A stretch of 64,000 nt of DNA from assembly GCA_035530275.1 (NCBI GenBank), contig DATKVC010000024.1, forward strand, positions 62,001 through 126,000. Direction: 5' to 3'. Below, in pieces: positions 40,614-49,299 of this stretch. Within the stretch, counting starts at the first letter, position 1, and the number at the start of each line of letters is the position of its first letter. Below the pieces are notes generated by a model. The model worked only from the letters and a program-made list of their open reading frames with translations. It had not been told where the DNA came from and did not search any database. The translations under genes were made by a program, and so were the position numbers. Origin of the DNA: CAIJMU01 sp035530275 (GTDB lineage Bacteria; Spirochaetota; Spirochaetia; Treponematales; Rectinemataceae).

Positions 40614-41645
40614 TTAGGGGTAGTCGGCCCATCTATCGAAGAGTAGATCGAAGTGGGCAATGTCGGTTGCCCTGACGGCATCGGCTCGCAGAGAGGCGCC
40701 TCCGGGCTCGCCCTTCGTGTAGGCGCAGAAATGCTTGCGGAATTCGAGGCAGGCCTGCCTCTCGCCGATGAACCGGGCCGAAAGGGAAAGATGGCGCCGC
40801 GCCACCTCGATGCGGCGCACCCTCAAAGGCGGCTCCGGGCTCCGACCCGCCAACACGGCCAGGGCATCGGCAAAGACAAAGGGATTGCCCATGGCGCCCC
40901 GGGCGATCATCACGCCCGAAACACCGGTTTCCTCGAACATGCGTCGGGCTTCCGCCCCCGACGCGGCGTCGCCCGAGCCGAAAACGGGGAGGGATGTCGA
41001 GGCGACGAGCCTGGCGATGGCTGACCAATCGGCCTTTCCCGAATAGCCCTGGGCGCGGGTGCGCGCGTGGAGAGTTAGGGCGGCGGCTCCCGCGTCTTCG
41101 GCGATTTTAGCCACCTCGAGATAATTGATGCTCGTCTCATCCCAGCCGAGCCGGAACTTCACCGTGACGGGCACGGCAGCCATCCCCGACTCGTCGAGGG
41201 CACGGCGCATGGCGCCGACTATCTCGCCGATCTTCCCCGGCTCGCGCATCAGGGCCGAACCTGCGCCCGTCTTTACGATCTTCGGAACAGGACACCCACA
41301 ATTCACGTCGACGACCGAAGGTTTCCACGACGCCAGCGCCCTGGCCGCCTCGGCCATCACCTCGGGCTTTGCCCCGAAGAGCTGTATCGCGTATTCCCCC
41401 TCGCTCGGGTCGCGTTCGAGGAGTGCGTTGGTCTTCTCATGCCCGCGGGTCAAAGCCTCGGAGCTCACCATCTCCGTGTAGCAGAGATCGGCTCCTTCCC
41501 CGACGCAAACCGCCCGGTAGGCGGCGTCGGAATAGCCCGCCACCGGCGCGAGAAAGAGATTTCCTCGCGCGGTGAAGGGTCCGATCGCGACGGGGCGATG
41601 CAGGGAAGCGACAGCGCTTAGGCCGGAACTCGGAAGAAACGGCAT
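40614..41645 (-). CDS. dus: tRNA-dihydrouridine synthase (DusB-like)
   Basis: A 343-residue FMN-dependent Dus: LFLAPVAGYSDAAYRAVC, CYTEMVSSEALTRG, AIQLFGAKPEVMAEAAR, VVDVNCGCPVPKIVKTGAGSALMREP (catalytic Cys in NCGCP), VTVKFRLGWDE, LTLHARTRAQGYSGKADW, VFGSGDAASGAEARRM and GVMIARGAMGNPFVF. It reduces uridines in the tRNA D-loop. The first 28 bp of its coding region overlap the 3' end of tatD, so the two genes are co-transcribed. Confidence 0.94.
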   Translation of the reverse strand: MPFLPSSGLSAVASLHRPVAIGPFTARGNLFLAPVAGYSDAAYRAVCVGEGADLCYTEMVSSEALTRGHEKTNALLERDPSEGEYAIQLFGAKPEVMAEAARALASWKPSVVDVNCGCPVPKIVKTGAGSALMREPGKIGEIVGAMRRALDESGMAAVPVTVKFRLGWDETSINYLEVAKIAEDAGAAALTLHARTRAQGYSGKADWSAIARLVASTSLPVFGSGDAASGAEARRMFEETGVSGVMIARGAMGNPFVFADALAVLAGRSPEPPLRVRRIEVARRHLSLSARFIGERQACLEFRKHFCAYTKGEPGGASLRADAVRATDIAHFDLLFDRWADYP

Positions 41646-42391
41646 GCGTTCTGGAAAAGCTGCTCGGAGACCGCCTCAGGGTCCATTTCAAGCATGTCGG
41701 CCAGGAAATAGGCGGTTGAAGGCAGGTATTCCGGCTTGTTGCGCTTACCGCGATAATCGGCAGGTACCATGAAGGGAGCTTCGCTCTCTATCAAGATGCG
41801 GTCGAGGGGGACCGTGCGCACCGTGTCATGGAGGTTGCGGGCATTTCTGTAGGTGAGATTCCCCGCGAAGGAAAAGAAGAGGTTGAGCTCGAGAGCCTTT
41901 TCGGCATAGACGGCGTCTTCGGAATAGCAGTGGAGGACGCCGCCGGCGGGGGGCAGGCGGTCGCGGAGAATGTCAAAAACATCCTTCCCGGCTTCTCTAT
42001 TGTGGATGACGACAGGAAGGTTCATCCGCGCCGCCATGTCGAGCTGATCGATGAAGAGTTCGATCTGGCTCTTTCGATCGCCATAGCGGTGGAAATAATC
42101 GAGACCAATTTCGCCGATGGCGATGACTCGGGGAAGCTTGATCGCTTCCTCGATGGTTTTCTTCCAGTCCTTGCCGGGCGATTGCACCTCGGAGGGAGAT
42201 ACGCCGACCGCGTGGTAGACGTGCTCGGCCGTTTTGAGGTTGTCGTAGACCTGCTTGAAGTCGATGAGACTGTTGCAGATGCTGACGATTCGCGCGACTC
42301 CGGCCGCCTTCGCCTCTTGGCAAACGAGAAGCTGTTCGATCGGGTCATCGAAGATGAGCCCGATGTGGGCATGAGTGTCGAAATGGCGCAT
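41618..42391 (-). CDS. tatD: TatD-family metal-dependent deoxyribonuclease
   Basis: A 257-residue TIM-barrel hydrolase: FDTHAHIG (first metal pair HxH), AVGVSPSEV, IAIGEIGLDYFHRY (metal Glu), DMAARMNLPVVIHNREAGKD, GVLHCYSEDAVYAEKALELNLFFSFAGNLTYRNA and LIESEAPFMVP (Asp of the usual ETDAP is replaced: ESEAP). TatD relatives are 3'-exonucleases or D-aminoacyl-tRNA deacylase-like. The E-S-E-A-P variation is worth noting because the Asp normally binds metal. Leads the tatD-dus unit. Confidence 0.9.
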   Translation of the reverse strand: MRHFDTHAHIGLIFDDPIEQLLVCQEAKAAGVARIVSICNSLIDFKQVYDNLKTAEHVYHAVGVSPSEVQSPGKDWKKTIEEAIKLPRVIAIGEIGLDYFHRYGDRKSQIELFIDQLDMAARMNLPVVIHNREAGKDVFDILRDRLPPAGGVLHCYSEDAVYAEKALELNLFFSFAGNLTYRNARNLHDTVRTVPLDRILIESEAPFMVPADYRGKRNKPEYLPSTAYFLADMLEMDPEAVSEQLFQNACRFFRVPA

Positions 42392-42585
42392 CGTTGTTCC
42401 GTTGTCAGAGGGAGATGACGTGGAGATCCCGTACGGGGTTTTGCGAATGTAACATGGGCACTAAGCCCAGTCAACTCGACCGCGGCGGGAAAAGGTGAGG
42501 CTGAGTCCCCGGGCGGGGACCTATTAGCGACCAGACGATAACTCTAAGTGTCCAATTTCGTCAATAAGTCCCCTAAAGGGGCGAA

Positions 42586-43317
42586 TTACATCCTAAAGGC
42601 TTCTCCAAGATAGATTTCACGGGCAAGCTCGCTCTCGAGAATCACATCTCGGTCGCCGGAAACGAGGATTCGGCCGAGGTTGATGATGTGTGCCTCGTGG
42701 GTAATCTCCAAGGTGTCTCGAACATTGTGATCAGTTATCAAGACCCCGATTCCCGAAGCCGAAAGCCGGCGCACGATATTCTTGATCTCATGCACCGCTA
42801 TGGGATCGATGCCGGCAAATGGTTCGTCGAGAAGGAGATACTTGGGATCAATGGCGAGGGCGCGGGCTATTTCGGTGCGTCTTCGCTCCCCCCCAGATAG
42901 GGTATAGGCCGGTTGCCGAGCGATTCCTTCGATCCCGAATTCGGCCAGGAGCTCGGCGAGGCGGCGCTTTCGGGCGTTCCTGTCGAGATCGGGGCGCGTT
43001 TCGAGGACGGCCAGGATATTTTGTTCGACCGAAAGCTTGCGAAAGACGGAGGGCTCTTGGGGAAGATAGGCGATCCCGTGTCGAGCGCGCAGGAACATCG
43101 GCATCCGGGAGATCTCATGCTCCTCGAGAAAGACCTTGCCGGCCGTAGGCTTGATGAAGCCGACGATCATGTAAAAGACAGTGGTCTTTCCCGCGCCGTT
43201 CGGACCGAGAAGACCCGTGACCTGACCTGTCCGCATCGAAAAGGACACGTCGGCGACGGCGACCTTGCGTCCGTAGGTTTTTCTGAGGCCCCGTACTTCG
43301 AGGATATGGTCGCTCAA
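42586..43317 (-). CDS. lptB: LPS export ABC transporter ATP-binding protein LptB
   Basis: A 243-residue ABC ATPase of the LptB type: Walker A GLLGPNGAGKTTVFYMIVG, Q-loop LPQEPSVFRKLSVEQNILAVLE, signature TLSGGERRRTEIARALA, Walker B YLLLDEPFAGIDPIAV, H-loop ITDHNVRDTLEITHEAHIINLGRIL. PQEPSVF and DHNVRDTL are LptB-specific. It powers LPS extraction from the inner membrane. It overlaps lptA by 4 bp (ATGA) and lies downstream of pyrG-lptC-lptA. The Lpt set argues for an LPS-type outer membrane, unlike Treponema pallidum. Confidence 0.95.
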   Translation of the reverse strand: MSDHILEVRGLRKTYGRKVAVADVSFSMRTGQVTGLLGPNGAGKTTVFYMIVGFIKPTAGKVFLEEHEISRMPMFLRARHGIAYLPQEPSVFRKLSVEQNILAVLETRPDLDRNARKRRLAELLAEFGIEGIARQPAYTLSGGERRRTEIARALAIDPKYLLLDEPFAGIDPIAVHEIKNIVRRLSASGIGVLITDHNVRDTLEITHEAHIINLGRILVSGDRDVILESELAREIYLGEAFRM

Positions 43318-44090
43318 GGCGCCGCCCCTGTGGGTGGTGGTGGCGGCAGGGCCGCGCTTGGGGCTGCCGCGGGCGGAAGACCGGCACCGGAGGTACCCGA
43401 AGGAGGCGCGGCGGTGCTTGCGGAAGGCGAAGCGGTTCCGTCGGGGCTTGCCGATTCGCCCTGAGAAGGTGATTGCGACGAGGCGGCATGGACAGAGCCG
43501 CTCACCGAACCCTCGAGGGTGATCTCCTCGCTATCGGTGTTCACCACCATGCGGGTCGCTCGGTATTCGTCGCCGTTCTTGACCACCCGTGGGGCCCCGC
43601 TCAACTCGAGGAGGTGTTCCTTGCGGCGATAGATCGCGTATTCCGATCGGCAGGCGAGGCCTTCCTTCAGGATGCGGACGTTGACCTGGGCAATCGTGAT
43701 GCCCTGGTCTCCGTCATCCTGAATCCATTCCGCCTTGAGGACGACATGGTTTTCGCCGTCTTCTAGAATGGCGGGTCCGTCGAGAACGGCGAAGGATTTG
43801 TCCCGGTCATAGCTGAGGCGGGGCGCTTCGAGATGGATGCCGTTCTTCTTGTCGTCGGCTATCACATTCCCTTCGCACACGAGGAGGGAATAGTCTTTGC
43901 CACTTATTTCGATTTTGTCGGCGCTCACGCTGATCTTGTCGCTTAGTACCTTGGCATGGCCGGAAAGTACGGTCTTTTGTTTGCCCTCGGCGAGGACGCT
44001 TTGCACCGAATCCGCCGAAAAGGTAAAACTGTCGGCGAAGACGAGAAGGGTCGAACATGCAAGGATCGCGGCGAGAACGGGACGCATCAT
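43314..44090 (-). CDS. lptA: LptA-like periplasmic LPS transport protein with Pro/Ala-rich tail
   Basis: A 258-residue protein with signal peptide (RPVLAAILACSTLLVFA) and an OstA/LptA beta-jellyroll: SFTFSADSVQSVLAEGKQKTVLSGHAKVLSDKISVSADKIEI, LLVCEGNVIADDKKNGIHLEAPRLSYDRDKS, VVKNGDEYRATRMVVNTDSEEITLEGSVSGSV. LptA bridges the periplasm for LPS. Residues ~205-258 are an added Pro/Ala/Ser/Gly-rich tail that I do not know from typical LptA. The start overlaps the lptC stop by 4 bp. Confidence 0.85.
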   Translation of the reverse strand: MMRPVLAAILACSTLLVFADSFTFSADSVQSVLAEGKQKTVLSGHAKVLSDKISVSADKIEISGKDYSLLVCEGNVIADDKKNGIHLEAPRLSYDRDKSFAVLDGPAILEDGENHVVLKAEWIQDDGDQGITIAQVNVRILKEGLACRSEYAIYRRKEHLLELSGAPRVVKNGDEYRATRMVVNTDSEEITLEGSVSGSVHAASSQSPSQGESASPDGTASPSASTAAPPSGTSGAGLPPAAAPSAALPPPPPTGAAP

Positions 44091-44686
44091 TGCGAGGCTC
44101 CTTGGTCAGGAGCAGTCTCGGCGCTCGAGGAAGAGACGATCTTGCCCTCGGAGGCTTCGGAAAAGGAAAAGGATCGACGCTTCAGGTCGGCGCGAAACCC
44201 GGCGCCTCGTACCCAGGCGCCGTCGTCTCGATTGACGGAGACGATGCGTTCGAGGCCGCCCTCGAGGACCTTCGTGGAATCGGTCCAGGTGAGGGTTTCG
44301 GCCTTGAGCGTCGCCTTTTCCCGCTTCGACTCGAGGACGACGTCCCCACGAAATTCCGCGTTGTCGCTATCCGTCCAGACGGTGGCCGAGTCGGCCGTGC
44401 CCGATGCCTGCAATGCGCCCTTCGAATCGTACTGGGTGAAGGTCACCCCTTCGAGCTCGGTGCGGTGATTTTTTTCGAAGGACTCGGCTCGGGCCGCGTG
44501 GATTTCCAGGATCACCGTCCCCTTGTCCACGACCCGATGGACGAAACCGACGAATATCGCCGTCGGTTCCTCCTCGGTCGCCGTGCTCTTCGCCGAACCG
44601 TAGTCGAAACTGCACGAAAGGAGGGCTGTCGCGAAGATGACAAGGAGGGCGAATCTCGCGAGATGGAGCCTATGAGCGAAGGCCAT
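44087..44686 (-). CDS. lptC: LptC-like LPS export lipoprotein
   Basis: A 199-residue protein: N-terminal hydrophobic segment (HLARFALLVIFATALLSC) with a possible lipobox at Cys25, then an LptC/YrbK-type beta domain (AIFVGFVHRVVDKGTVILEIHAARAESFEKNHRTELEGVTFTQY, AEFRGDVVLESKREKATLKAETLTW). It links LptB2FG to LptA. E. coli LptC keeps its membrane anchor, so a lipid anchor would be a variation. It starts 17 bp inside the pyrG 3' end and ends overlapping lptA. Confidence 0.78.
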   Translation of the reverse strand: MAFAHRLHLARFALLVIFATALLSCSFDYGSAKSTATEEEPTAIFVGFVHRVVDKGTVILEIHAARAESFEKNHRTELEGVTFTQYDSKGALQASGTADSATVWTDSDNAEFRGDVVLESKREKATLKAETLTWTDSTKVLEGGLERIVSVNRDDGAWVRGAGFRADLKRRSFSFSEASEGKIVSSSSAETAPDQGASQ

Positions 44687-46382
44687 GCCCCTCCCCGGCT
44701 TCTTGCTTGGCGACGCGCTTCGGAACCGCATCCCGCGATTCCCCCGCGCGCCTTTCCGCCGAGGCGACGCAGGCGCCGATGAAGCCCTTGAAGATGGGTG
44801 AGGCGGCCGTCGGCTTCGATTTGAATTCGGGATGGAACTGTACACCCAATCCCCAGGGATGCCCCGGCCATTCGCAGGACTCGACGAGGCTCCCATCAGG
44901 CGTCAGCCCCGATATGCTGAGGCCGCTCTTCTCGATATCCGTGCGATACGTGTTGGAGAATTCATAGCGGTGGCGATGCCGCTCCCAGATGCGCTCCGAG
45001 CCGTAGACCTGCCGAATGAGGCTCGCTTCCTTCAACACCGACTCGCTCTTGCCCAATCGCATGGTGCCGCCGTAATTCCGCACGTCGACCTGGTCCTCGA
45101 GAAGGCCTATCACGGGGCAGGCAGTATCGGGATCGAACTCGGTGGAATGGGCGTTGGCCCAGCCGAGAACGTCGCGGGCGTGCTCGATCACCATGATCTG
45201 CATACCGAGGCAAATGCCGAAATAGGGCTTCCCGTGTTCGCGCGCCCAGCGAGCGGCGCGTACCATGCCCTCGATGCCGCGCTCGCCGAAGCCGCCGGGC
45301 ACGAGGATGCCGTCGACCTCGTCGAGGAGGGCGTCGACCTCGTGATTTTCCGGACCGGTCGTAGAGCCAGCCGAGGCTTCTAGCTTGCCGGAATCGATCT
45401 TGATGATGTCGACCCCGGTGTCGTTCGCGATGCCGCCATGAAAAAGAGCCTCCCAAACCGACTTGTAGGAATCGGTGAGCTCCATGTACTTACCCACAAC
45501 CCCGACCTTGACGCGTCGCTTCGGCTCGACGACCTTGCGCACCAGTTCCTTCCAGGGGCGAAGGTCCGCATGGCGGCTTTCGATATTCATTTTTTTCAGA
45601 AGGAAGGAATCGAGTCCCTGTTCGTGGTAGATGAGGGGCACCTGGTAAATCGTGTGGGAAACATCGTAGCCGGAGACGACGCCCTCGAATTCGACGTTGG
45701 TGAAACCGGCGATCTTGCGCCGCATGCCTTCATCCAGCGATTCGGAGGCCCGTAGGATGAGGGCGTCCGGCTGGATGCCGACCTCCTGGAGCTCCTTGAC
45801 CGCGTGTTGGGTCGGCTTGGTCTTGAGCTCCCCGCCGGAAAGCGCGGGAACGAGGGTCACGTGGACCGAGACTGCGTTTTGTCGCCCATACTCATGGATA
45901 AGCTGGCGGGCGGCCTCGAGGAAGGGAATGGACTCCATGTCGCCGACCGTGCCGCCGATCTCGATGATCGTGATGTCGACATCGGGGTCCTTTCCCACGG
46001 CGAGAATCCTGGATTTGATCTCGTCGGTGACGTGGGGAATGACTTGGACGGTACGCCCCAAGAAACGTCCCTCGCGTTCCTTGTTGATAACCGCCTGATA
46101 CACCTGGCCCGTCGTGATGGAATTAGCGCGGGATAGGGGCGAATTGGTGAATCGGCCGTAGTTGCCGAGATCGAGGTCGGTTTCGGCCCCGTCGTCGGTG
46201 ACATACACCTCACCATGCTGATAGGGGCTCATCGTCCCCGCGTCGACATTGAGGTAGGGGTCGATCTTGACCATGCGCACGTTGAGTCCGCGCGCTTCCA
46301 TGAGAGCGCCGATCGAAGAGGCGGCTATGCCCTTGCCTAGGCTGGAGCACACGCCTCCCGTCACGAAGATAAGCTTCTTCAT
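44670..46382 (-). CDS. pyrG: CTP synthase
   Basis: A 570-residue CTP synthase. The N-terminal synthetase domain starts KLIFVTGGVCSSLGKGIAASSIGALME and has KIDPYLNVDAGTMSPYQHGEVYV, EIGGTVGDMESIPFLEAARQ, LVPALSGGELKTKPTQHAVKELQEVGIQPD. The C-terminal glutaminase has GILVPGGFGERGIEGM, KPYFGICLGMQIMVIE (nucleophile Cys) and GVQFHPEFKSKPTAASPIF (His/Glu). It aminates UTP to CTP with glutamine. The last ~30 residues (after IGACVASAERR) are a variable basic tail overlapping lptC. Confidence 0.97.
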   Translation of the reverse strand: MKKLIFVTGGVCSSLGKGIAASSIGALMEARGLNVRMVKIDPYLNVDAGTMSPYQHGEVYVTDDGAETDLDLGNYGRFTNSPLSRANSITTGQVYQAVINKEREGRFLGRTVQVIPHVTDEIKSRILAVGKDPDVDITIIEIGGTVGDMESIPFLEAARQLIHEYGRQNAVSVHVTLVPALSGGELKTKPTQHAVKELQEVGIQPDALILRASESLDEGMRRKIAGFTNVEFEGVVSGYDVSHTIYQVPLIYHEQGLDSFLLKKMNIESRHADLRPWKELVRKVVEPKRRVKVGVVGKYMELTDSYKSVWEALFHGGIANDTGVDIIKIDSGKLEASAGSTTGPENHEVDALLDEVDGILVPGGFGERGIEGMVRAARWAREHGKPYFGICLGMQIMVIEHARDVLGWANAHSTEFDPDTACPVIGLLEDQVDVRNYGGTMRLGKSESVLKEASLIRQVYGSERIWERHRHRYEFSNTYRTDIEKSGLSISGLTPDGSLVESCEWPGHPWGLGVQFHPEFKSKPTAASPIFKGFIGACVASAERRAGESRDAVPKRVAKQEAGEGHGLRS

Positions 46383-46492
46383 GGGTTTTCAGTTAAGCGG
46401 AGAGGGGCCGTGAGTGTCAATGACGCGAGGGGCGCCTCCATCCCTTTCGCGAGCCTTGAGCCTTGGTCTCGACCCGGCTATCCTCTGCCCTC

Positions 46493-47302
46493 ATGGGACT
46501 CTTTACCCCCTTCAAGCGCGCTAAAAGAAAGCGCATCCTCGCAGAGCGCCCGATCCCCGACGAGCTGTGGGCCTGGGTAATGAAGGAACACCCCATTTTC
46601 CGCTATCTCAGGGAGGAAGAGCGGGAACGCCTCCGCGAGCTGGCGACGATCTTTCTCGCGGAGAAGATATTCGATCCCGTCGGGGACGCGAAAATCGACG
46701 AGGAACTGAAGCTTTCGATAGCCGCCCAGGCCGTGCTCCCCCTCGTCGGGCTCGATATCGATTGGTATGACGATTGGTCGACCGTGATGGTGACGCCCCG
46801 CGAATACGAAGTGAAAAAGAAGGACTATGACGAGGCGGGCGTCGTTCACGAATATGACGACGAATTCTCGGGGGAAGCCTTCGACCTCGGCCCGGTAGCC
46901 CTCTCCCGCGTGGACATCGAAGCCTCGGGCTGGGGTGACGGCTACAATGTCGTCATTCACGAGATGGCTCACAAGATCGATGGAAGGGACGGTCACTTCG
47001 ACGGGGTGCCGCCACTGCCCCGCGACATCGGAATAGCCGAATGGCGAAGGGTCTTCAGCGCGGCCTACGAGGACTTCCGTCGCCAACTTTCGGCGCCAGC
47101 CTCGCGCAAGCCGCGGCGGGGAAAGCTCCGCAAGGGGGGGGCAACCCGGATCGATTCCTACGCCGCCGAGAGCCCCGAGGAGTTCTTCGCCGTCTTCTGC
47201 GAATATTTCTTCGAGCGCCCCGAATTGCTCCGCTCGGAATACCCCGAGGTCTATGATCTCCTGGCCCGTTTCTTCCGCCGCGATCCGCTTTCCGCTGCCT
47301 GA
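46493..47302 (+). CDS. MtfA-family zinc metallopeptidase
   Basis: A 269-residue M90-like protein: LREEERERLRELATIFLAEKIFDP, IDEELKLSIAAQAVLPLVGLDIDWYDDWSTVMVTP, a catalytic NVVIHEMAHKIDG (HExxH), then IDSYAAESPEEFFAVFCEYFFERPELLRSEYPEVYDLLARFF with a downstream Glu ligand. E. coli MtfA is an aminopeptidase that binds the repressor Mlc and so affects glucose PTS genes. ATG 46493 is chosen since homology begins there. It diverges from pyrG. Confidence 0.88.
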   Translation: MGLFTPFKRAKRKRILAERPIPDELWAWVMKEHPIFRYLREEERERLRELATIFLAEKIFDPVGDAKIDEELKLSIAAQAVLPLVGLDIDWYDDWSTVMVTPREYEVKKKDYDEAGVVHEYDDEFSGEAFDLGPVALSRVDIEASGWGDGYNVVIHEMAHKIDGRDGHFDGVPPLPRDIGIAEWRRVFSAAYEDFRRQLSAPASRKPRRGKLRKGGATRIDSYAAESPEEFFAVFCEYFFERPELLRSEYPEVYDLLARFFRRDPLSAA

Positions 47303-47331
47303 GGGAGGGTGTTTCGAAACCGCCCTCCCTC
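47301..47331. terminator. GC-rich hairpin between convergent mtfA-like gene and 47346-49121 gene
   Basis: GAGGGAGGG and CCCTCCCTC pair around an AT-rich loop, beginning at the mtfA-like stop codon. No U-run on either side. Confidence 0.5.
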
Positions 47332-47345
47332 GGCGAGGCTCGACG

Positions 47346-49121
47346 TCAGTAGTCCAGTTCGACCTTCTCGATTTCGGCCTTGTGGCGCATCTTCAGGTAA
47401 AGAGCTGAGGCCGAGCCTCGATAGAAGTAGCCCGATACGTTGTAGCTCTCGAACTGGGAATCCGGACTGTAATCGATGCCGTACAGCTTGATGTTCGAAA
47501 AGCGTCCGATGCCGTATAAGACGAGAAAATGAGTATCGCCAGCGGGGTAGGTAACTGAGAACACCCTTTTGGCCGAAGTGGCGTCGACGGTGAGGAGGGG
47601 TGCGCAGGTCCAGGCCCAGACGCCTTGTTCGAGGTCCTTGGCGAAGGAGACTTCGTGGGGATACCAGGGATTGTCGGCAATTTCGCCATAGAGCGATTCA
47701 GGAGAGATCGAGCCTGTTTTCGATGCTACGGCCCCCGAGGCTATCTCGAGACTCGCCGGAAGGAAACCCATGTCGTCGCCCAGGGATAGGGCTCCATCAA
47801 CCAGGGTCTGGCCTGCCGCAAGGAGATTATCCTTACCTTCAGCTTTTCCGAGGGCGATGAGCGCGAATCCGGCATCGAGGGAAAGCGATACATCGACCTT
47901 CCCATCCGCCGACGTCTCCAAATACCAAAGATCTCCCGCCTGTACCATGCCCGCGAGCACCTGAGCCTCGGCTGCCACATGGTTCGGAAGAACGTCGGTC
48001 GAACCGCGGAGAAGGGAGCTCGCCGCGGCCGCCGCTGAAATCAGGCCGACCTTCTGCCTTTGCGTAAGCAGGGACGGGTCGAGGGTCGCCAAGAACGCGA
48101 TCGCATCCGAATAGAGCTGCTTCGGACTCCTGTCGACCAGGCGCTGAACAAGATCGGGAACCTCGAGAATCGAAGGATCCTTGGCTGCGAGCAGCGATGC
48201 CAGCTGTCTGGACTCGCTTGCGTCGGCGGCTTCGAGATCAGGCATGCGAGTGAGTGTATTTCCGAAGTATGGGACGGTCTGCCAGGTCAGCGACTTCGCA
48301 AAGACGTCCTGACCCTGTCTCGCCTTGGCGATCGCGGCCTCGCCCTGACCTCGACGAAAGGCTTCGGCAAGCCATGCCGCGAGGGCCTGTTCGGAAAAAG
48401 CCGAACTTCCATCGGCCATTTTCCACTTGAAGGCCGCCTGATCGAAGCGGCTATCGCTCAACCCGGACCAGGCCTTGTCGAGCCACGCGAGAATAGTCTG
48501 CCTGAAATCCGCGTCGCTTTTGACGACAAAACTAGTTTTCCCCGGCACAACCTTGGGCAGGGCTTCTACGAGCAGGGGGGTGCCGATCGGTAGATCGACG
48601 CTCGAATCGGAAAATGCCGAGGATGGCAGGGAGATGCGCCAGCTATTTCCCTGGGCGACGACCACGCTCGAGCGGTCGCTTCTCGTCCATGCGGAAGATT
48701 GGGGAAGATCCGCGGGCAATTCGAGGAATTTCACCGTCGAGTCGGGGCTGGCAACGGTCATGCGAACGCTATTCCCCGCTGCGGCAATCGACAGGGTAAG
48801 TTTTCCAGAGAAAAGGAGTGTCGCCCCCGCATCGCCTTTCTGAATGGAACGAAAATCGACGGGATTCTTCGTTCCATCGGCGAGGACGATCATGGCTTGG
48901 CGTTTCGCATCCACTCGCATCCTCAATCCGTCGATAGAAAGATCGAAGGCGGGGGCCGAGGGAGCCTTAGCCTTCACCGCGGCGCCATGAAGGGAGACTA
49001 TACCCGATCGCCACGAAAAGCCCGGGGCCGAGGAATACTGGAGAAGGACGAGGGCCACGAAAGCCAGGGCATACACGAGGGCGGCGATCGACGCGCGACG
49101 CCAAAATCCTGATTTCATCAT
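47346..49121 (-). CDS. Hypothetical membrane-anchored protein, 591 aa
   Basis: A large protein with one N-terminal membrane segment (RRASIAALVYALAFVALVLLQY) and a long periplasmic part. Residues ~60-180 are beta-rich (LSIDGLRMRVDAKRQAMIVLADGTKNPVDFRSI; LLFSGKLTLSIAAAGNSVRMTVAS). Residues ~215-420 are helical (FRQTILAWLDKAWSGLSDSRFD; ALAAWLAEAFRRGQGEAAIAKARQ). The C-terminal part returns to beta (FYRGSASALYLKMRHKAEIEKVEL). No family recognised. ATG 49121 or 49118 is the start; the frame stays open far upstream over the promoter of the divergent TPR gene and is ignored. Confidence 0.65.
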   Translation of the reverse strand: MMKSGFWRRASIAALVYALAFVALVLLQYSSAPGFSWRSGIVSLHGAAVKAKAPSAPAFDLSIDGLRMRVDAKRQAMIVLADGTKNPVDFRSIQKGDAGATLLFSGKLTLSIAAAGNSVRMTVASPDSTVKFLELPADLPQSSAWTRSDRSSVVVAQGNSWRISLPSSAFSDSSVDLPIGTPLLVEALPKVVPGKTSFVVKSDADFRQTILAWLDKAWSGLSDSRFDQAAFKWKMADGSSAFSEQALAAWLAEAFRRGQGEAAIAKARQGQDVFAKSLTWQTVPYFGNTLTRMPDLEAADASESRQLASLLAAKDPSILEVPDLVQRLVDRSPKQLYSDAIAFLATLDPSLLTQRQKVGLISAAAAASSLLRGSTDVLPNHVAAEAQVLAGMVQAGDLWYLETSADGKVDVSLSLDAGFALIALGKAEGKDNLLAAGQTLVDGALSLGDDMGFLPASLEIASGAVASKTGSISPESLYGEIADNPWYPHEVSFAKDLEQGVWAWTCAPLLTVDATSAKRVFSVTYPAGDTHFLVLYGIGRFSNIKLYGIDYSPDSQFESYNVSGYFYRGSASALYLKMRHKAEIEKVELDY

Positions 49122-49157
49122 GCGAGACTCTATCGATTCGTGCGATTCCTGGCAACC

Positions 49158-49186
49158 TTGTGCAATGCGGAGGGAAAGTATAGTAT
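49158..49186 (+). promoter_or_regulatory. Candidate sigma-70 promoter of TPR lipoprotein gene
   Basis: TTGTGC at 49158-49163 and TAGTAT at 49181-49186 with a 17-bp spacer. A perfect 14-bp palindrome ATTCCTTAAGGAAT follows at 49241-49254, between the likely transcription start and the gene, and could be an operator. Confidence 0.4.
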
Positions 49187-49299
49187 CCTGCCCGTTCAAA
49201 GCCCTTGCGCGAGCCTCGGGCCAGGCCCTGACGAGGCAAGATTCCTTAAGGAATAGTAACTCTCGCAGGAACACGAAGCAGTACCCGGAGAATCGGACA

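Noticed and set aside
44057..44782. Plus-strand frame opposite lptC
   Set aside because: Antisense to a well-supported, overlapping pyrG-lptC-lptA-lptB unit; no domain.
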